A stretch of DNA of 64,000 nt from Macrosoma leucophasiata (Eukaryota > Arthropoda > Insecta > Lepidoptera > Hedylidae), in NCBI GenBank assembly GCA_036365455.1, contig JAWQUS010000026.1:11674001-11738000 (forward strand). The letters run 5' to 3'. The position numbers and the translations under genes were made by a program. The notes under the pieces were generated by a model, which was given only the letters and a program-made list of their open reading frames with translations, was not told the DNA's origin and searched no databases. Below are positions 19,326 through 29,234 of this stretch, piece after piece. Within the stretch, counting starts at the first letter, position 1. Every line of letters begins with the position of its first letter.

Positions 19326-19552
19326 TATCCTAAAAAAGCGTAATCTGTTTAAATATGAAAGAAGTCCAGTACGTACAAAATGTGAGAATAAAATATTTTA
19401 AATCATCAGTATTCTACAACAGAGGTTCAACAGTGCTGTTACTTCAAACCAGGTTTGTAAATATAATATAACGTACAGTTACGTTAACTTAGTTATTACG
19501 TTGATGGAATACACTCTTTTAGAAATTAAAAGAGTTAATCATGATTCATTTT

Positions 19553-19757
19553 TATTTGAATACGCTTACATTCACAGCCCTTACAGTAGGTATAAACCTG
19601 TATCGTGGATGCCGTTGTACACATACAACATATACACAAACACCCAGACCCGAAACAAATATCTGTAGGCCATACAAATATTTAACCCAGTGCGGGGATC
19701 GAACCCGCGACCCTTCAACTAAAACGGTCGTCTCACACCGCTGAACTAACCGGTCGT
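19553..19757 (-). repeat. SINE-E, complete
   Basis: On the minus strand ACCGGTTAGTTCAGCGG, box B GGTTCGATCCCCGCACTGG, and the body and tail match 14,225-14,446. Confidence 0.7.
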
Positions 19758-20345
19758 CAAATTCATTGCTTGGTATATTTAAATATTGTTTGAATCGAGA
19801 TATTTTTAGAACAGATTCAGAATTTTTTTCCTCGTAATATACCTGGCATTCAAATTGTTGTATATCTAAGGAGTATACTGCAATATTATTCTAATTTTAT
19901 GAAGAAACATTATTACTTACAACATACTATGTTATTCTAATCTGAATATTGTAACATACCCTTTGAACTTCATATTTATATTAAGGTAGCTGTTACATAA
20001 ACGATAACATAAGATATTATTATGTATGATGAAAACAATAGAGAGTTAAAGCACTGGCTAAATGGAAGCAGTATAGTATACTATATTTAGTTTTATCGTA
20101 GTGATATTCTCCATTACTTATAATTTTTCTAATTTGTTGACATGTATAATATAACTGACATGTCACCCTAAATGAATTATCGCCGGAACGCACTAGCGGT
20201 TAGCCGCGCGCGGGTATCTGAGAATATGTAGTAATACTACGTATACAACGTGTAACGGGATTAAATGTATAACCCGAAACTAGTTAGTTCAGAATCGATA
20301 ACCGAATTGATTTCAGGCATTTTTGATATAGGTAATATTTTATCC
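19758..20345. other. AT-rich stretch with scraps
   Basis: A LINE 3' scrap lies at 20,118-20,190 (gacatgtataat...gtcaccctaaatgaat) and a Rep-G end scrap at about 20,218-20,245 (gagaatatgtagtaatacta). No gene is seen. Confidence 0.4.
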
Positions 20346-20643
20346 CAAAATTTTTTTTTTTTTTTTATTTTATAAAAGTGGCAAACAAGCGTGCAGTTCA
20401 CACCGATGCCAAGTGATGACCGCAGCCTATAGACACCCACACAATGACCAGAGGTCAAAATGCAAATGCGCTGCCACTTCTGAGGCATTAGGTGTTATGC
20501 CTCTGTGCCGGAAATTACAGAGCCGTACATTACCACCTGACCGGAACACGATAGTGCTGAACACTACCATTTAACGGCCAGTATATTAGGTAATGCGGTG
20601 GTGCCTACGCCCGCGAGCTCCGTCACTGGAGCTCTACCACCAG
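20346..20643 (-). repeat. SINE-A, complete
   Basis: A T run at the left is the A tail; all blocks follow to GCTCTACCACCAGT. Confidence 0.8.
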
Positions 20644-21025
20644 TATAATTAAGGAAATTATGGTTACCCGTTTGGTGAACAGTCATTACAAATAAAATGA
20701 GGCTAACGTCTATCCAAAATTAAATGCTAGTCTCAACAAGTTTATTAGAACTCGTTGAGACGTTCTTTCAATTATAAATAATAATTTGAAATAAAATAGT
20801 GGAAATTAATCTTAATTCTAACGAGTGTTAAATATGGGTACGCAAGTTACGCTACATTCCATTGCAACAGTGTGCGAGTGTGAGTAGGTTCGTGTGTTAT
20901 GTGCGGCCGTAGGTAGAGGTAGGGTAAATATGCATAGAGTGTACATATTGGTCGTACTAAAAGAGAACAACTTATTTCTTAAGTAAAAAATATTGAATAC
21001 AAAAACATGTAATTTCAGTTCATTT
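20644..21025. other. No recognised feature
   Basis: Mixed-composition DNA with a GT/GA-rich patch near 20,865-20,930. No ORF or repeat that I can name. Confidence 0.35.
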
Positions 21026-21322
21026 TACTGGTGGTAGAGCTCCAGTGACGGAGCTCGCGGGCGTAGGCACCACCGCATTACCTGATTTACTTGCCGCTAA
21101 ATGGTAGTGTTCAGCACTATCGTGTTCCGGTCAGGTGGTAATGTACGGCCCTGTAATTTCCGGCACAGAGGCATAACACCTTAGGCCTCAGGAGTGGTAA
21201 CGCATTTGCATTTTAACCTTGGTCTTTGTGTGGGTGTCTATAGGCTGCAGTCATCACTTAACATCAATGTGAACTGCATGCTTGTTTGCCACATCAATAA
21301 CATAAAAAAAAAAAAAAAAAAT
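21026..21322 (+). repeat. SINE-A, complete
   Basis: It runs from ACTGGTGGTAGAGCTCC to a pure A run of about 18 bases, close to the family consensus. Confidence 0.85.
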
Positions 21323-21387
21323 ATCATGTATTACGATTATAACTCGATTTCCTCATCAGGGTGTTAGAAAGTTCGCATTATATCCGT

Positions 21388-21446
21388 TACATGTTGTATA
21401 ATGGACACTTCGACGTCCCATCCGATTTCCCCGCCTCACCCAACCA
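21388..21446 (-). repeat. Rep-G end fragment
   Basis: 'gtataatggacacttcgacg', 'tcccatccgatttccccgcc', 'tcacccaacc' match one end of Rep-G; the rest is missing and SINE-B follows directly. Confidence 0.5.
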
Positions 21447-21682
21447 CTGCCTCAGTAGCCTAGTGGTAGCAGGCCACTACTATTACGCTGGAGGTCCTGG
21501 GTTCGATTCCCGGGTCGGTGACTATCAGAGATAACGGTTTAAAATCCTTTATCTCTGATTCTATTGGGAATATTTACATTTTCTGGAAGTTTCCCAGTAC
21601 CTCGAAGTTTGGTAATGTGCCCGGAGATGGCAACAGGCTCGCCACCTGTTACATGGGCCAAAACGTAACCGGCGAATCGTGC
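21447..21682 (+). repeat. SINE-B, 3'-truncated by a Helitron terminus
   Basis: The head CTCAGTAGCCTAGTGG, box B GGTTCGATTCCCGGG and the body up to 'gtaaccggcgaatcgt' are intact. The last ~70 bp, with the hairpin tail, are replaced by a Helitron end. Confidence 0.8.
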
Positions 21683-21712
21683 GCGGGCGAAGCCGGGGCG
21701 GGCCGCTAGTAT
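21683..21712 (+). mobile_element. Helitron 3' terminus fused to SINE-B
   Basis: GCGCGGGCGAAGCCGGGGC followed by GGGCCGCTAG and then T is a complete Helitron 3' end with its GC hairpin, but no Helitron body separates it from the SINE. Confidence 0.6.
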
Positions 21713-21736
21713 ATATATATATTTGTTTTCAATGTA

Positions 21737-22013
21737 CCTGCAGTGGCATACAAGCATGCAGTTCACATTGATGTTAAGTGATGACTGCAACCTATAGACA
21801 AAGACACAATGACCAAGGTCAAAATGCAGATGCGTTACCACTCCTGAGGCCTAAGGTGTTATGCCTCTGTGCCGGAAATTACAGGGCCGTACATAACCAC
21901 CTGACCGGAACACGATAGTGCTGAACACTACCATTTAGCGGCAAGTATATTAGGTAATGCGGTGGTGCCTACGCCCGCGAGCTCCGTCACTGGAGCTCTA
22001 CCACCAGTAAAAA
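21737..22013 (-). repeat. SINE-A, complete body
   Basis: All blocks from GGCATACAAGCATGC to GCTCTACCACCAGT are present. The A tail is lost. Confidence 0.8.
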
Positions 22014-22266
22014 TATAAGTATTCCCATATTTTTTATCGCATTACGTCACACCTCTTTAACGAGGTACTAGTAACATAATACATTCGGTTCAAACTTGTT
22101 ATTATAGAGAAGGATTGAAAAAGGTTATACAAGCTTAGGCTCTTACCGTTTGATATTAGACACTAACAAGCTCAGCTTAATGGATTTTTAGAACACGACT
22201 ACGTGATTGAGTGATAAATGGTCAAGTTTGCCGCACAAAAGCGAAAGACGTTCAAAATATCTAAAA

Positions 22267-22652
22267 ACGTAACTTCACGCCTGTAATCCCCGAAGGAGTA
22301 GGCAGATAAAAAAAAAAAAAAAAAAAACATTTATTTGACACACAGCGAGACACATAAAACAGACATAAAACGTAACAGGTAACAGAGAAAAGACAACACA
22401 TTTTCTAAAAATTAATACATACCTATACACGTAATATGTGTCTCACGGCTGCCAAAAAGGTGTCCTGTTCAGCAAATGTCAGGTACCTTCATATAAAAGG
22501 TACCTGACGCTGGTTTTCAACAGAGCAGAGGTAAATGCATGCATTAAAGCATACATGCAAACACCTACGATTTGACGGTTACGTTTTGGCCCATGTAACA
22601 GATGGCGAGCCTGTTGATATATCCGGGCACATTCCCAAACTTCGAGGTGTAT
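22267..22652 (-). repeat. SINE-B split by a retroposed insert
   Basis: The tail piece (cgtaacttcacgcctgtaat to 'gtaggcaga') at 22,267-22,310 and the body piece (gcagaggtaaatgcatgc onward) at 22,514-22,652 are halves of one SINE-B. The body stops at 'ttcgaggtg', so the head is lost. Confidence 0.7.
22311..22513 (-). mobile_element. Insert in SINE-B with homopolymer end and hairpin
   Basis: Its left end is a run of about 20 A and its right part contains a hairpin with arms GTCAGGTACCTT and AAGGTACCTGAC (22,479-22,509). GCAGA occurs on both sides, a possible short target duplication. Read on the minus strand it ends 'gtcaaataaatg' plus a T run, unusual for a retroposon; the class is unknown. 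Confidence 0.45.
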
Positions 22653-23212
22653 GCCGCCGCAACCGGTGGGCTCGGTGGGACCGAGTTGGTACTTTCTAAG
22701 GTAAACATACAATTTTAGTATTAAAAGGATTACGAGGAATAATTATTTGTATTTTCACAGAAGTATTTTTTTTTTATTTCATTTTTTTGAGCTTTTATTC
22801 AGAGAAGTTTGTCACATGTTTGTAGCGGTAGCTACAAAGTATTGACTTCACGACATTTACATAGTTTATACAAACACCCACTCTTACGTAGTTCATACAA
22901 ACACCCCCTCGCTACGACGTAGCGCTACGAGCTACGCCGTAGCTCAAATTTGTAACGTTTACTTTTAACTTGAATTTGGGTAGTTTTCAAGTTAGTATTT
23001 GATTAGCAAGGTTTTAGCAAGGCAACTAAACTAAAGGAGTTAAATATTCGAAATGGAAACGCTATGGGCCAAGTAAACTTGTAGTACCCACGTCTGTAAT
23101 AAGTAATTCATAAATTGATTTTAAGGAAAGTTACATAGTCCAAGTCCTGCTAAACGGTCAGAATATGTTAGGTTTATATATATTTCGAGTTTTCTCCACT
23201 GTAAATATATTT
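22653..23212. other. No recognised gene
   Basis: It contains a small hairpin-rich patch near 22,905-22,960 (ctacgacgtagcgctacgag) and a repeat of 'catacaaacaccc'. No coding feature. Confidence 0.35.
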
Positions 23213-23445
23213 TATTGGCCCAGGAAGACCAAGATTGACCTATCATGACCAAATAGGTCGAGTTCTGTCTGATGGTCGGGTTTTTGACCCGACCATCAGA
23301 ATTAGGAATCGGCGTGCATGTATGAAGACTATGATGAAGGTAGACGAGGCACGAGAGGTATGTCAGGACCGGGATATCTGGGGCTCTACACTCTCTGCCT
23401 ACCCCGTTAAGGACCTGGCGTGAAGATACATACATACATAAATAT
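23213..23445 (+). pseudogene. LINE-Q 3' end, 5'-truncated, with a fold-back mutation
   Basis: It encodes the C-terminal LINE-Q motifs GRPRLTYHDQ-like (here altered), NRRACMKTMMKVDEAREVC and the end region before GCGTGAAGATACATA. Inside it, 23,269-23,299 is a perfect 13-bp hairpin that replaces the sequence found in sister copies, breaking the frame. Confidence 0.65.
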
Positions 23446-23466
23446 ATTTTAATTATGAAAAGTCGA

Positions 23467-23560
23467 GTTGTTTTCAGGCGATTTCATGCCTGTTTTCCTC
23501 GAAAAGGTAGGTAGAGGTGAATATATTTATGCATACAGCCCCAATTCAACGGTTACTGTT
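23467..23560 (-). repeat. SINE-B, highly diverged fragment
   Basis: 'aaaggtaggtagaggtga', 'tttatgcatacag' and 'caattcaacggttac' echo the SINE-B tail and body; an old copy. Confidence 0.4.
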
Positions 23561-23646
23561 TTTGATTCCCATGTTTACGTTTACCAAACACTAAAAATCT
23601 AATTGTAATATATTATTTTTTCACAATAAAGAAATCGATTCGATTT

Positions 23647-23933
23647 TACTGGTGGTAGAGCTCCAGTGACGGAGCTTGCGGGCGTAGGCACCACATATAC
23701 ATTCAGCATTACCTGATATACTTGCCGCTAAATGGTAGTGTTCAGCACTATCGTGTTCCGGTCAGATGGTAATGTAAGGCCCTGTAATTTCCGGCACAGA
23801 GGCATAACACCTTAGGCCTCAGGAGTGGTAACGCATCAGCATTCTGACATTGGTCGATAGGCTGCAGTCATCACTTAACATCAATGTGAATTGCGTGCTT
23901 GTTTACCACTTCAATTACATTAAAAAAAAAAAC
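23647..23933 (+). repeat. SINE-A, complete
   Basis: Full from ACTGGTGGTAGAGCTCC, with an extra 'atatacattcag' near the head and an A tail. Confidence 0.8.
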
Positions 23934-23936
23934 GAA

Positions 23937-23995
23937 ACTGCGATCAGGATAACCAGTCTAGTCGCTTTACCACTAAGCTACCGAAGTCCCTCACC
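23937..23995 (-). repeat. SINE-D fragment
   Basis: On the minus strand ACTTCGGTAGCTTAGTGG and 'aaagcgactagactgg' give the box A half of SINE-D; the box B half is missing. Confidence 0.55.
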
Positions 23996-24071
23996 GATAC
24001 GTCAAATTTCACCTTCCCTTTTTGATTTTTTAACCGATTAAGGATCGGTGAACGACATCCATTGATAACTA

Positions 24072-24350
24072 CTAGTTCAGTGACGGAGCTCGCGGGCGTA
24101 AGCACCACCGCATTACCTAATATACTTGCCGCTAAATGGTAGTGTTCAGCACTATCGTGTTCCGGTCAGGTGGTAATGTACGGCCCTGTAATTTCCGGCA
24201 CAGAGGCATAACACCTTAGGCCTCAGGAGTGGGAACGCATCTGCATTTTGACCTTGGTCTTCATGTGGGTGTCTATAGCCTGCAGTAATCACTTAACATC
24301 AATGTGAACTGCATGCTTGTTTGCCACGCCGATTACATAAAAAAAAAAAA
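24072..24350 (+). repeat. SINE-A, first bases missing
   Basis: It begins 'agttcagtgacggagctcgc' and runs to an A tail. Confidence 0.8.
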
Positions 24351-24469
24351 CTAATTAATAGCTACCGTATACAACCGATATGATAAACTTTGCAATTTAA
24401 ACAATATCATTAAGATGGCGCTGTTCCCTTAATAATTGTAATATTTTATATTTTCGCAATAACACAAAA

Positions 24470-25110
24470 TTTGACAAGGTGGTAGGTACACCACTGACAT
24501 AGAAAGAAGAGTGCTTGCTGGGAATTGCGTGAATGGAGCGTTGGGTAAGCTGCTAGAATCTAAACATCTCAGCCAGCGGGCTCGACTAGCCGTACATAAT
24601 GCTGTACTTACTCCAACGCTTTTATATGGAAGCGAGAGCTGGGTATGCAGAAAGGAGCATGAAAGTAAGTTGAACGCGGTCGAGATGAGATCTTTGCGCA
24701 AGATCTGCGGTGTATCACTCACCGATCGCGTTCGTAATGAAGATGTAAGAAAGAGACTTTGTGTGAATGATTTTTACACCGATACTCGGTGTAAAAATGA
24801 AAAAAGGCATGCTCCGATGGTTCGGGCACATAGAAAGAATGTCGAATGAGCGAATGACTAAACAGATATACAATGCGAATGTGGATGGTTGCAGAGGCCC
24901 AGGAAGACCAAGGCTGACCTACCATGACCAAATAGGTCGAGTTCTGTCTGATGTTGGGGTCAAAAGTCTTAGGAATCGGCGTGCATGTATGAAGAGAATG
25001 ATGAAGGTAGACGAGGCACGAGAGGTATGTCTGAACCGGGATATCCGGCGCTCTACACTCTCTGCCTACCCCGTTAGGGACCTGGCGTGAAGATACATAT
25101 ATATTCATGA
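24470..25110 (+). pseudogene. LINE-Q non-LTR retrotransposon, RT C-terminal fragment
   Basis: The longest LINE-Q copy. The first frame (from 24,511) has LYGSESWV and NAVEMRSLRKICGVSL, typical of the post-catalytic region of insect non-LTR reverse transcriptases. After a frameshift near 24,775-24,795 a second frame (to 25,090) carries KGMLRWFGHIERM, GRPRLTYHDQIGRVLSD and NRRACMKRMMKVDEAREVC. The frameshift coincides with a 12-bp hairpin at 24,771-24,797. The 3' end is CTGCCTACCCCGTTAGGGA...GGCGTGAAGATACATA. The clade is not certain. The catalytic core is absent. Confidence 0.75.
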
Positions 25111-25186
25111 TCGGTTTATTATTGACGAAGATTAGCCCCTACAAAAAAAACAGTCAAAGTTACAAACTTTACCTCTTTATAAAATA

Positions 25187-25503
25187 CTAGATGTGCCTGC
25201 GACTTCGTCCGCGAGAATATGAGAATTTATGATTGTTCAGTACCTACCCGAGCGAAGTCGTGGGCGCAGCTAGTTTTAAAGTAGCCTAAATTACTCCTTA
25301 TTACTTAAGCTATCTGCCAGTGACAGTCCCGTCAAAATCGGTAGAGCCGTTTCCGAGATTAGCGGGAACAAACAGACAGACAGAGAAAAATTGTAAAAAA
25401 TGTTGTTTTGGTATATGTACCTGTATACATACATATGCATTTAGTAAAAAGCGGTTATTTTTATATTACAAACAGACACTCCAATTTTATTTATTTGTAT
25501 AGA
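25187..25503 (-). mobile_element. Hel-H Helitron
   Basis: CTAG, then TGCCTGCGACTTCGTCCGCG, its inverted partner ending GGGCGCAGCTAG, one copy of the internal unit, 'gtagagccgtttccgagatt', the 'aaaagcggttatttttat' block, and TGTATAGAT at the right. Confidence 0.6.
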
Positions 25504-25665
25504 TGTACAGATAAGCACCACGTGCGTTTTCTTTAGACTATGATATTAGTATAGATAGATATACATAGGGTTGAAATAGTTATCTACAGAAGATATTGCA
25601 GAAATAATTAAAATGTTCTATTAACTGCTAAACAATACTAGAAATTCATAAAAGAGCTTCACAAA

Positions 25666-26223
25666 CATGATAAAATATGTTCTTAGGATTTCGCGAGCTA
25701 CACTCATTGAAATAAAACTATTTATACGGATTTATCTCGCGTATATTAAACTAACCGAATAACAGGGAGGTCTGCAAACTGTGAACACATAGCGGATAAG
25801 CCGAACCATTACATCCGGTTTGATAAAGATCAAATACTCGCTAGAGAACACAAACCCATTCCACGAATGGTACGCGAGCTATTGAAATGAAGAAAACACC
25901 CAAATTCCAATAGAGAAGATGGATGGCGATTATCAACATCATGGGATCCCATACTTAGCAAAATTAAATCCCAGCCGCAGCAGTCTGCAACACCTCAAGA
26001 TGCCATAAGTAAATTTTGCGTTAATCCTGAACGCTACGCAAGGCGTTTACGAAATCGATGGAGGTAGCTAGATATAATTTTTCAAACTTCTGTCAGACAA
26101 ATATTACCTCAGTCTGCCCGGGACCACGGAAACTGAAAAGCGACCGAAACGTCGGGTTGATTTTAAAAATCATTTTAGTTTAATATACGCAAGATGAGTC
26201 CGTAAAAATAGTTTTATTTCAAT
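25666..26223 (+). mobile_element. Penelope-like remnant with inverted ends and 12-bp target duplication
   Basis: GAGCTTCACAAA flanks it at 25,654-25,665 and 26,224-26,235. Inverted repeats of 52 bp (25,703-25,754 and 26,175-26,226) match at 48 positions; the outermost bases overlap the right duplication. The middle encodes, in one frame with one or two stops, REHKPIPRMVREL, HPNSNREDGWRLS and ERYARRLRNRWR, the C-terminal end of the GIY-YIG region of Penelope-type elements. The reverse transcriptase is absent. Inverted ends arise commonly in Penelope insertions. Confidence 0.65.
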
Positions 26224-26226
26224 GAG

Positions 26227-26664
26227 CTTCACAAATGTTAAAGGTAATTTTATGAGCTTAAAGTGAATTTAAAACTTTTGAAGACCACAAAACCGGTTCA
26301 TTTAAAATCTTGCGTTCATTGACTCCTCTTGTTAGCTTAATCCGTCTATTTGATACACAAATGATTGACGCGTCTAATGCGCGTCTAGAGCATGATGCTC
26401 GCAAATTCTAACTTATCATATAATTTTGCCGTGCCTAGAAAGGTCCTTAATAATAATAAATCTTTATTTTCTCGTCACATCAAGGTTTTCTTAATATTAT
26501 AAACAGTACAAAGTTATTCAGTAAAAAGTAAAAACAATGTCGATTTGAAGAGCTCTGTCTACGAATGGGATAAACCTGTGTTTACAGATATACGAGTATT
26601 AACGTGATTCAAAATATTATATTGTCTATATTTGAGGCAATGAGACGTTCTACTGATAAACATA
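26227..26664. other. No recognised feature
   Basis: AT-rich DNA following the Penelope-like insert; no gene. Confidence 0.4.
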
Positions 26665-26958
26665 TGTATATATGTATGCATCTTCACGCCAGGTCCCTAA
26701 CGGGGTAGGCAGAGAGTGTAGAGCGCCAGATATCCCAGTCCTGACAAACCTCTCGTGCCTTCTTCTACCTTCATCAATCTCTTCATACATGCACGCCGAT
26801 TCCTAAAACTTTTGACGGCACCATCAGACAGAACTCGATCTATTTGGTCATGGTAGGTCAGTCTTGGTCTTCCTGGGCCTCTGCAACCAACCACATTCGC
26901 ATTGTATATCTATTTAGTCATTCGCGCATTCGACATTCTTTCTATATGCCCGAACCAT
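26665..26958 (-). pseudogene. LINE-Q 3' end, 5'-truncated
   Basis: The minus strand encodes GRPRLTYHDQIDRVLSD and NRRACMKRLMKVEE, then the standard 3' end and TACA tail at the left. It is truncated at 'ccgatggttcggg', close to the truncation point of the copy at 62,992-63,290. Confidence 0.7.
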
Positions 26959-27243
26959 CGGGCATAATGTATATTTTTTGGTATATATTTTTTATATTAT
27001 TATATGTATATATTTTCTTGATTATCCATTTCTATAACTTGTAAACTGACTTGACGTGTGTATCTATTGTTATTCACCATAGTTTAAAGTAGTAATTAAT
27101 TGCGTAAGATATCGTAAGCCATACTTATAATCCCAAATCTATACTTATAATAAAACTGTAGAAGTGTAAATTCTATACATTAAAAATTTTGAAAAAATAA
27201 ATACCAAGGGATGTTACTAGATCGATACCGAACCCAAATATAT

Positions 27244-27391
27244 AGTTTTTCTGTGATGCTTGAACAAACAGACAGACAGACAGACGGACAGACAGACAGA
27301 CAATTTTTTTTCTAATCACATAGAAAAAAAATTGTCTGTCTGTCTGTCCGTCTGTCTGTCTGTCTGTTTGTTCAAGCATCACAGAAAAACT
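27244..27391. repeat. Perfect 71-bp inverted repeat, 6-bp spacer
   Basis: Arms 27,244-27,314 and 27,321-27,391 are exact reverse complements around ATCACA. The right arm continues the normal Hel-N sequence (compare 33,085-33,140). The left arm plus spacer is an inverted copy of it, with six Hel-N bases (TGTGAT) lost at the junction. Confidence 0.9.
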
Positions 27392-27740
27392 ACCGGTCCG
27401 ATTATAATGACACTTGGTATAATTATACTTTAACCTTTGGCGCACAACACTGGATACTTTTTATCCCGAAAAAATGTCTGTTTGTCTGTGTGTTTGTGCA
27501 CGCTAATATCAGAAACGACTTATTCGATTTGCGGTTTACTAATATATTGTGGTAAGTTTCACTTAACATTTAGTGTTTGTTTCATGTGAATCGGTTCAGA
27601 AATAAAGAAGTTGTGTCAATTTAAAGAATCATATCGAATATTTTTATGCTATTCTGTATCTTAGTTCTATCTTTTAGGGGGTTTCGTACCTAAAAGGTAA
27701 AAACTGACCCTATGGATTACTAATCCTCCGCTGTCTGCCT

Positions 27741-27771
<31 letters not shown>

Positions 27772-28154
27772 ACCAGCCTGTATCTCATAAATAGCTGTTA
27801 CTATTAGAAACTACTAGAAAGCTAACATTTTCACAAATTATGTATTTCTGATACCGCTATAAAGACAAAATTAATTACTAAAAATAAGAAAATGAAAATG
27901 TTAAGGGGTCCAAGAGGACACACAATAAACGTGTTTTTTTCGTATATTTTTTTGCTTGATATTAATAACGGATAGATAAGGGGATAGATGCCTCTAAGAG
28001 CATTCATCCCCACCCAAACGAAGGCGTCTATCCGTTTTGTACGAGATAGATGCCTTTTGTTGCATAAAAAATAAACTTAAATATTTTATGTTAATAATAA
28101 TTCTCTTAATTGTAGGTATTTCTAGATAGCTATCCTTATGATAAATATATTATT

Positions 28155-28262
28155 ATGTATTGTTGGTGAGTCTGGTGGTGGTGGTGGTGGTGGTGACGGT
28201 GCTGGCGATAGTGGTGATGGTGGTGGTGATGGTGGTGGTGGTGTTGATGGCATTAGTGGTTA
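28155..28262 (+). repeat. GGT/GAT microsatellite
   Basis: A run of GGT units mixed with GAT, GCT and GTT units. A similar tract (33,990-34,020) occupies the matching place in the other Hel-N copy. Confidence 0.85.
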
Positions 28263-28533
28263 AAAATGCACAACGTTACATAATATTCAATTTTTCACTT
28301 CTGCCGGCTCTTACGGAGTGCATATACTTATTATATGTATAGATCTATCTTTTATCTTTCATTCTCTATTAGTAGCTCTAATTGACTGAAACTTTACAAA
28401 ACTTTGTAATGATTCTCTATAAACAAATATTATACATAGAAGTTCAAAATGGCCTTTTCGAAAATACGGTTCAGCATAGGATGGACCACAGAATAGATTT
28501 ATTTATCTATTCTATTTTTTTTTTCTTTGTTTT

Positions 28534-28780
28534 TATGTAATTAAAGTGGCAATCAAGTATGCAGTTCACATTGATGTTAAGTGATGACTGCAGCCTATAG
28601 ACACCCACACAATGTAATGACCAGAGGTCAAAATGCAGATGCGCTGCCACTCCTGAGGCTTAAGGTGTTATGGGCTCTGTGCCTGAAATTACAGGGCCGT
28701 ACATTACCACCTGACCGGAACACGATTGTGCTGAACACTACCATTTAGCGGCAAGTATATTAGGTAATGCGGTGGTGCCT
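28534..28780 (-). repeat. SINE-A, head missing, nested in Hel-N
   Basis: It starts after a T-rich stretch with 'aaagtggcaatcaagtatgc' and ends at 'aggtaatgcggtggtgcctat'. The sibling Hel-N copy lacks it, so it inserted after the two diverged. Confidence 0.75.
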
Positions 28781-29114
28781 ATGATTGTAGGTTGTAACTA
28801 CATGCACGACTGCGCGTTTAAACACATTATTAGTAATTTTTCGCAATCCTAGCAGCCTATGTGCTTTTATCCCCGATGGCCAAACGTCTAATATCATGTA
28901 CCTGCAGAGAAGCATTACTGTAAAGAAGATTTTTTTTTCTTCCAAAAGTCCAAAAGTCACTATTCCACGCGAACAAAGTCGCAGGCACAGCTAGTTATGA
29001 ATAAACTTTTTTATTTTTATCATTTCTGCTATGTGGAAAGCAAATTAATTATTGATGACAAAATTGTCTAGTATTTGCAATATGAAATATGGATTAAAAC
29101 TATGTTGAAATATT

Positions 29115-29217
29115 TTTGTTTTCGCAATAACACATCCGAGTGAATGTAGAAGTAAAAGAAAAAATGGAAAGAAAAAATTAACTTCAGGCAGGAATCGAAC
29201 CTACGACCTCAGGTTCG
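29115..29217 (-). repeat. SINE-D with outer tail
   Basis: Minus strand: 'gaggtcgtaggttcgattcc' (box B) and 'tgcctgaagtt', then a T/C-rich tail and 'actcggatgtgttattgcg', showing the far end of the family. The box A half is missing. Confidence 0.5.
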
Positions 29218-29234
29218 TTAGTGCAATATTCAAC

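Larger units (their letters stand above)
27138..28994 (+). mobile_element. Hel-N Helitron-like element, 1.86 kb
   Basis: The 5' end is A|TCTATACTTATAATAAAAC and the 3' end is GTCGCAGGCACAGCTAG|T, both obeying Helitron termini. The body shares ordered blocks with 32,985-34,468: 'gttactagatcgataccgaac', a CTGTC tract, 'ggcgcacaacactggatac', a GGT microsatellite, 'ctatcttttatctttcattc', and 'ctagcagcctatgtgctttt'. No Rep/helicase ORF is visible, so it is non-autonomous. It contains a nested SINE-A and the 27,244 palindrome. Confidence 0.65.

Noticed and set aside
26140..26223. Complete hammerhead ribozyme in the Penelope-like arm
   Set aside because: A GATGAGTCCG piece and a CCGAAACGTCGGG piece are present, but they lie too far apart and the stems around them do not pair as a hammerhead requires.
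28160..28342. 60-aa valine-rich ORF
   Set aside because: It is a translation of the GGT/GTG microsatellite.
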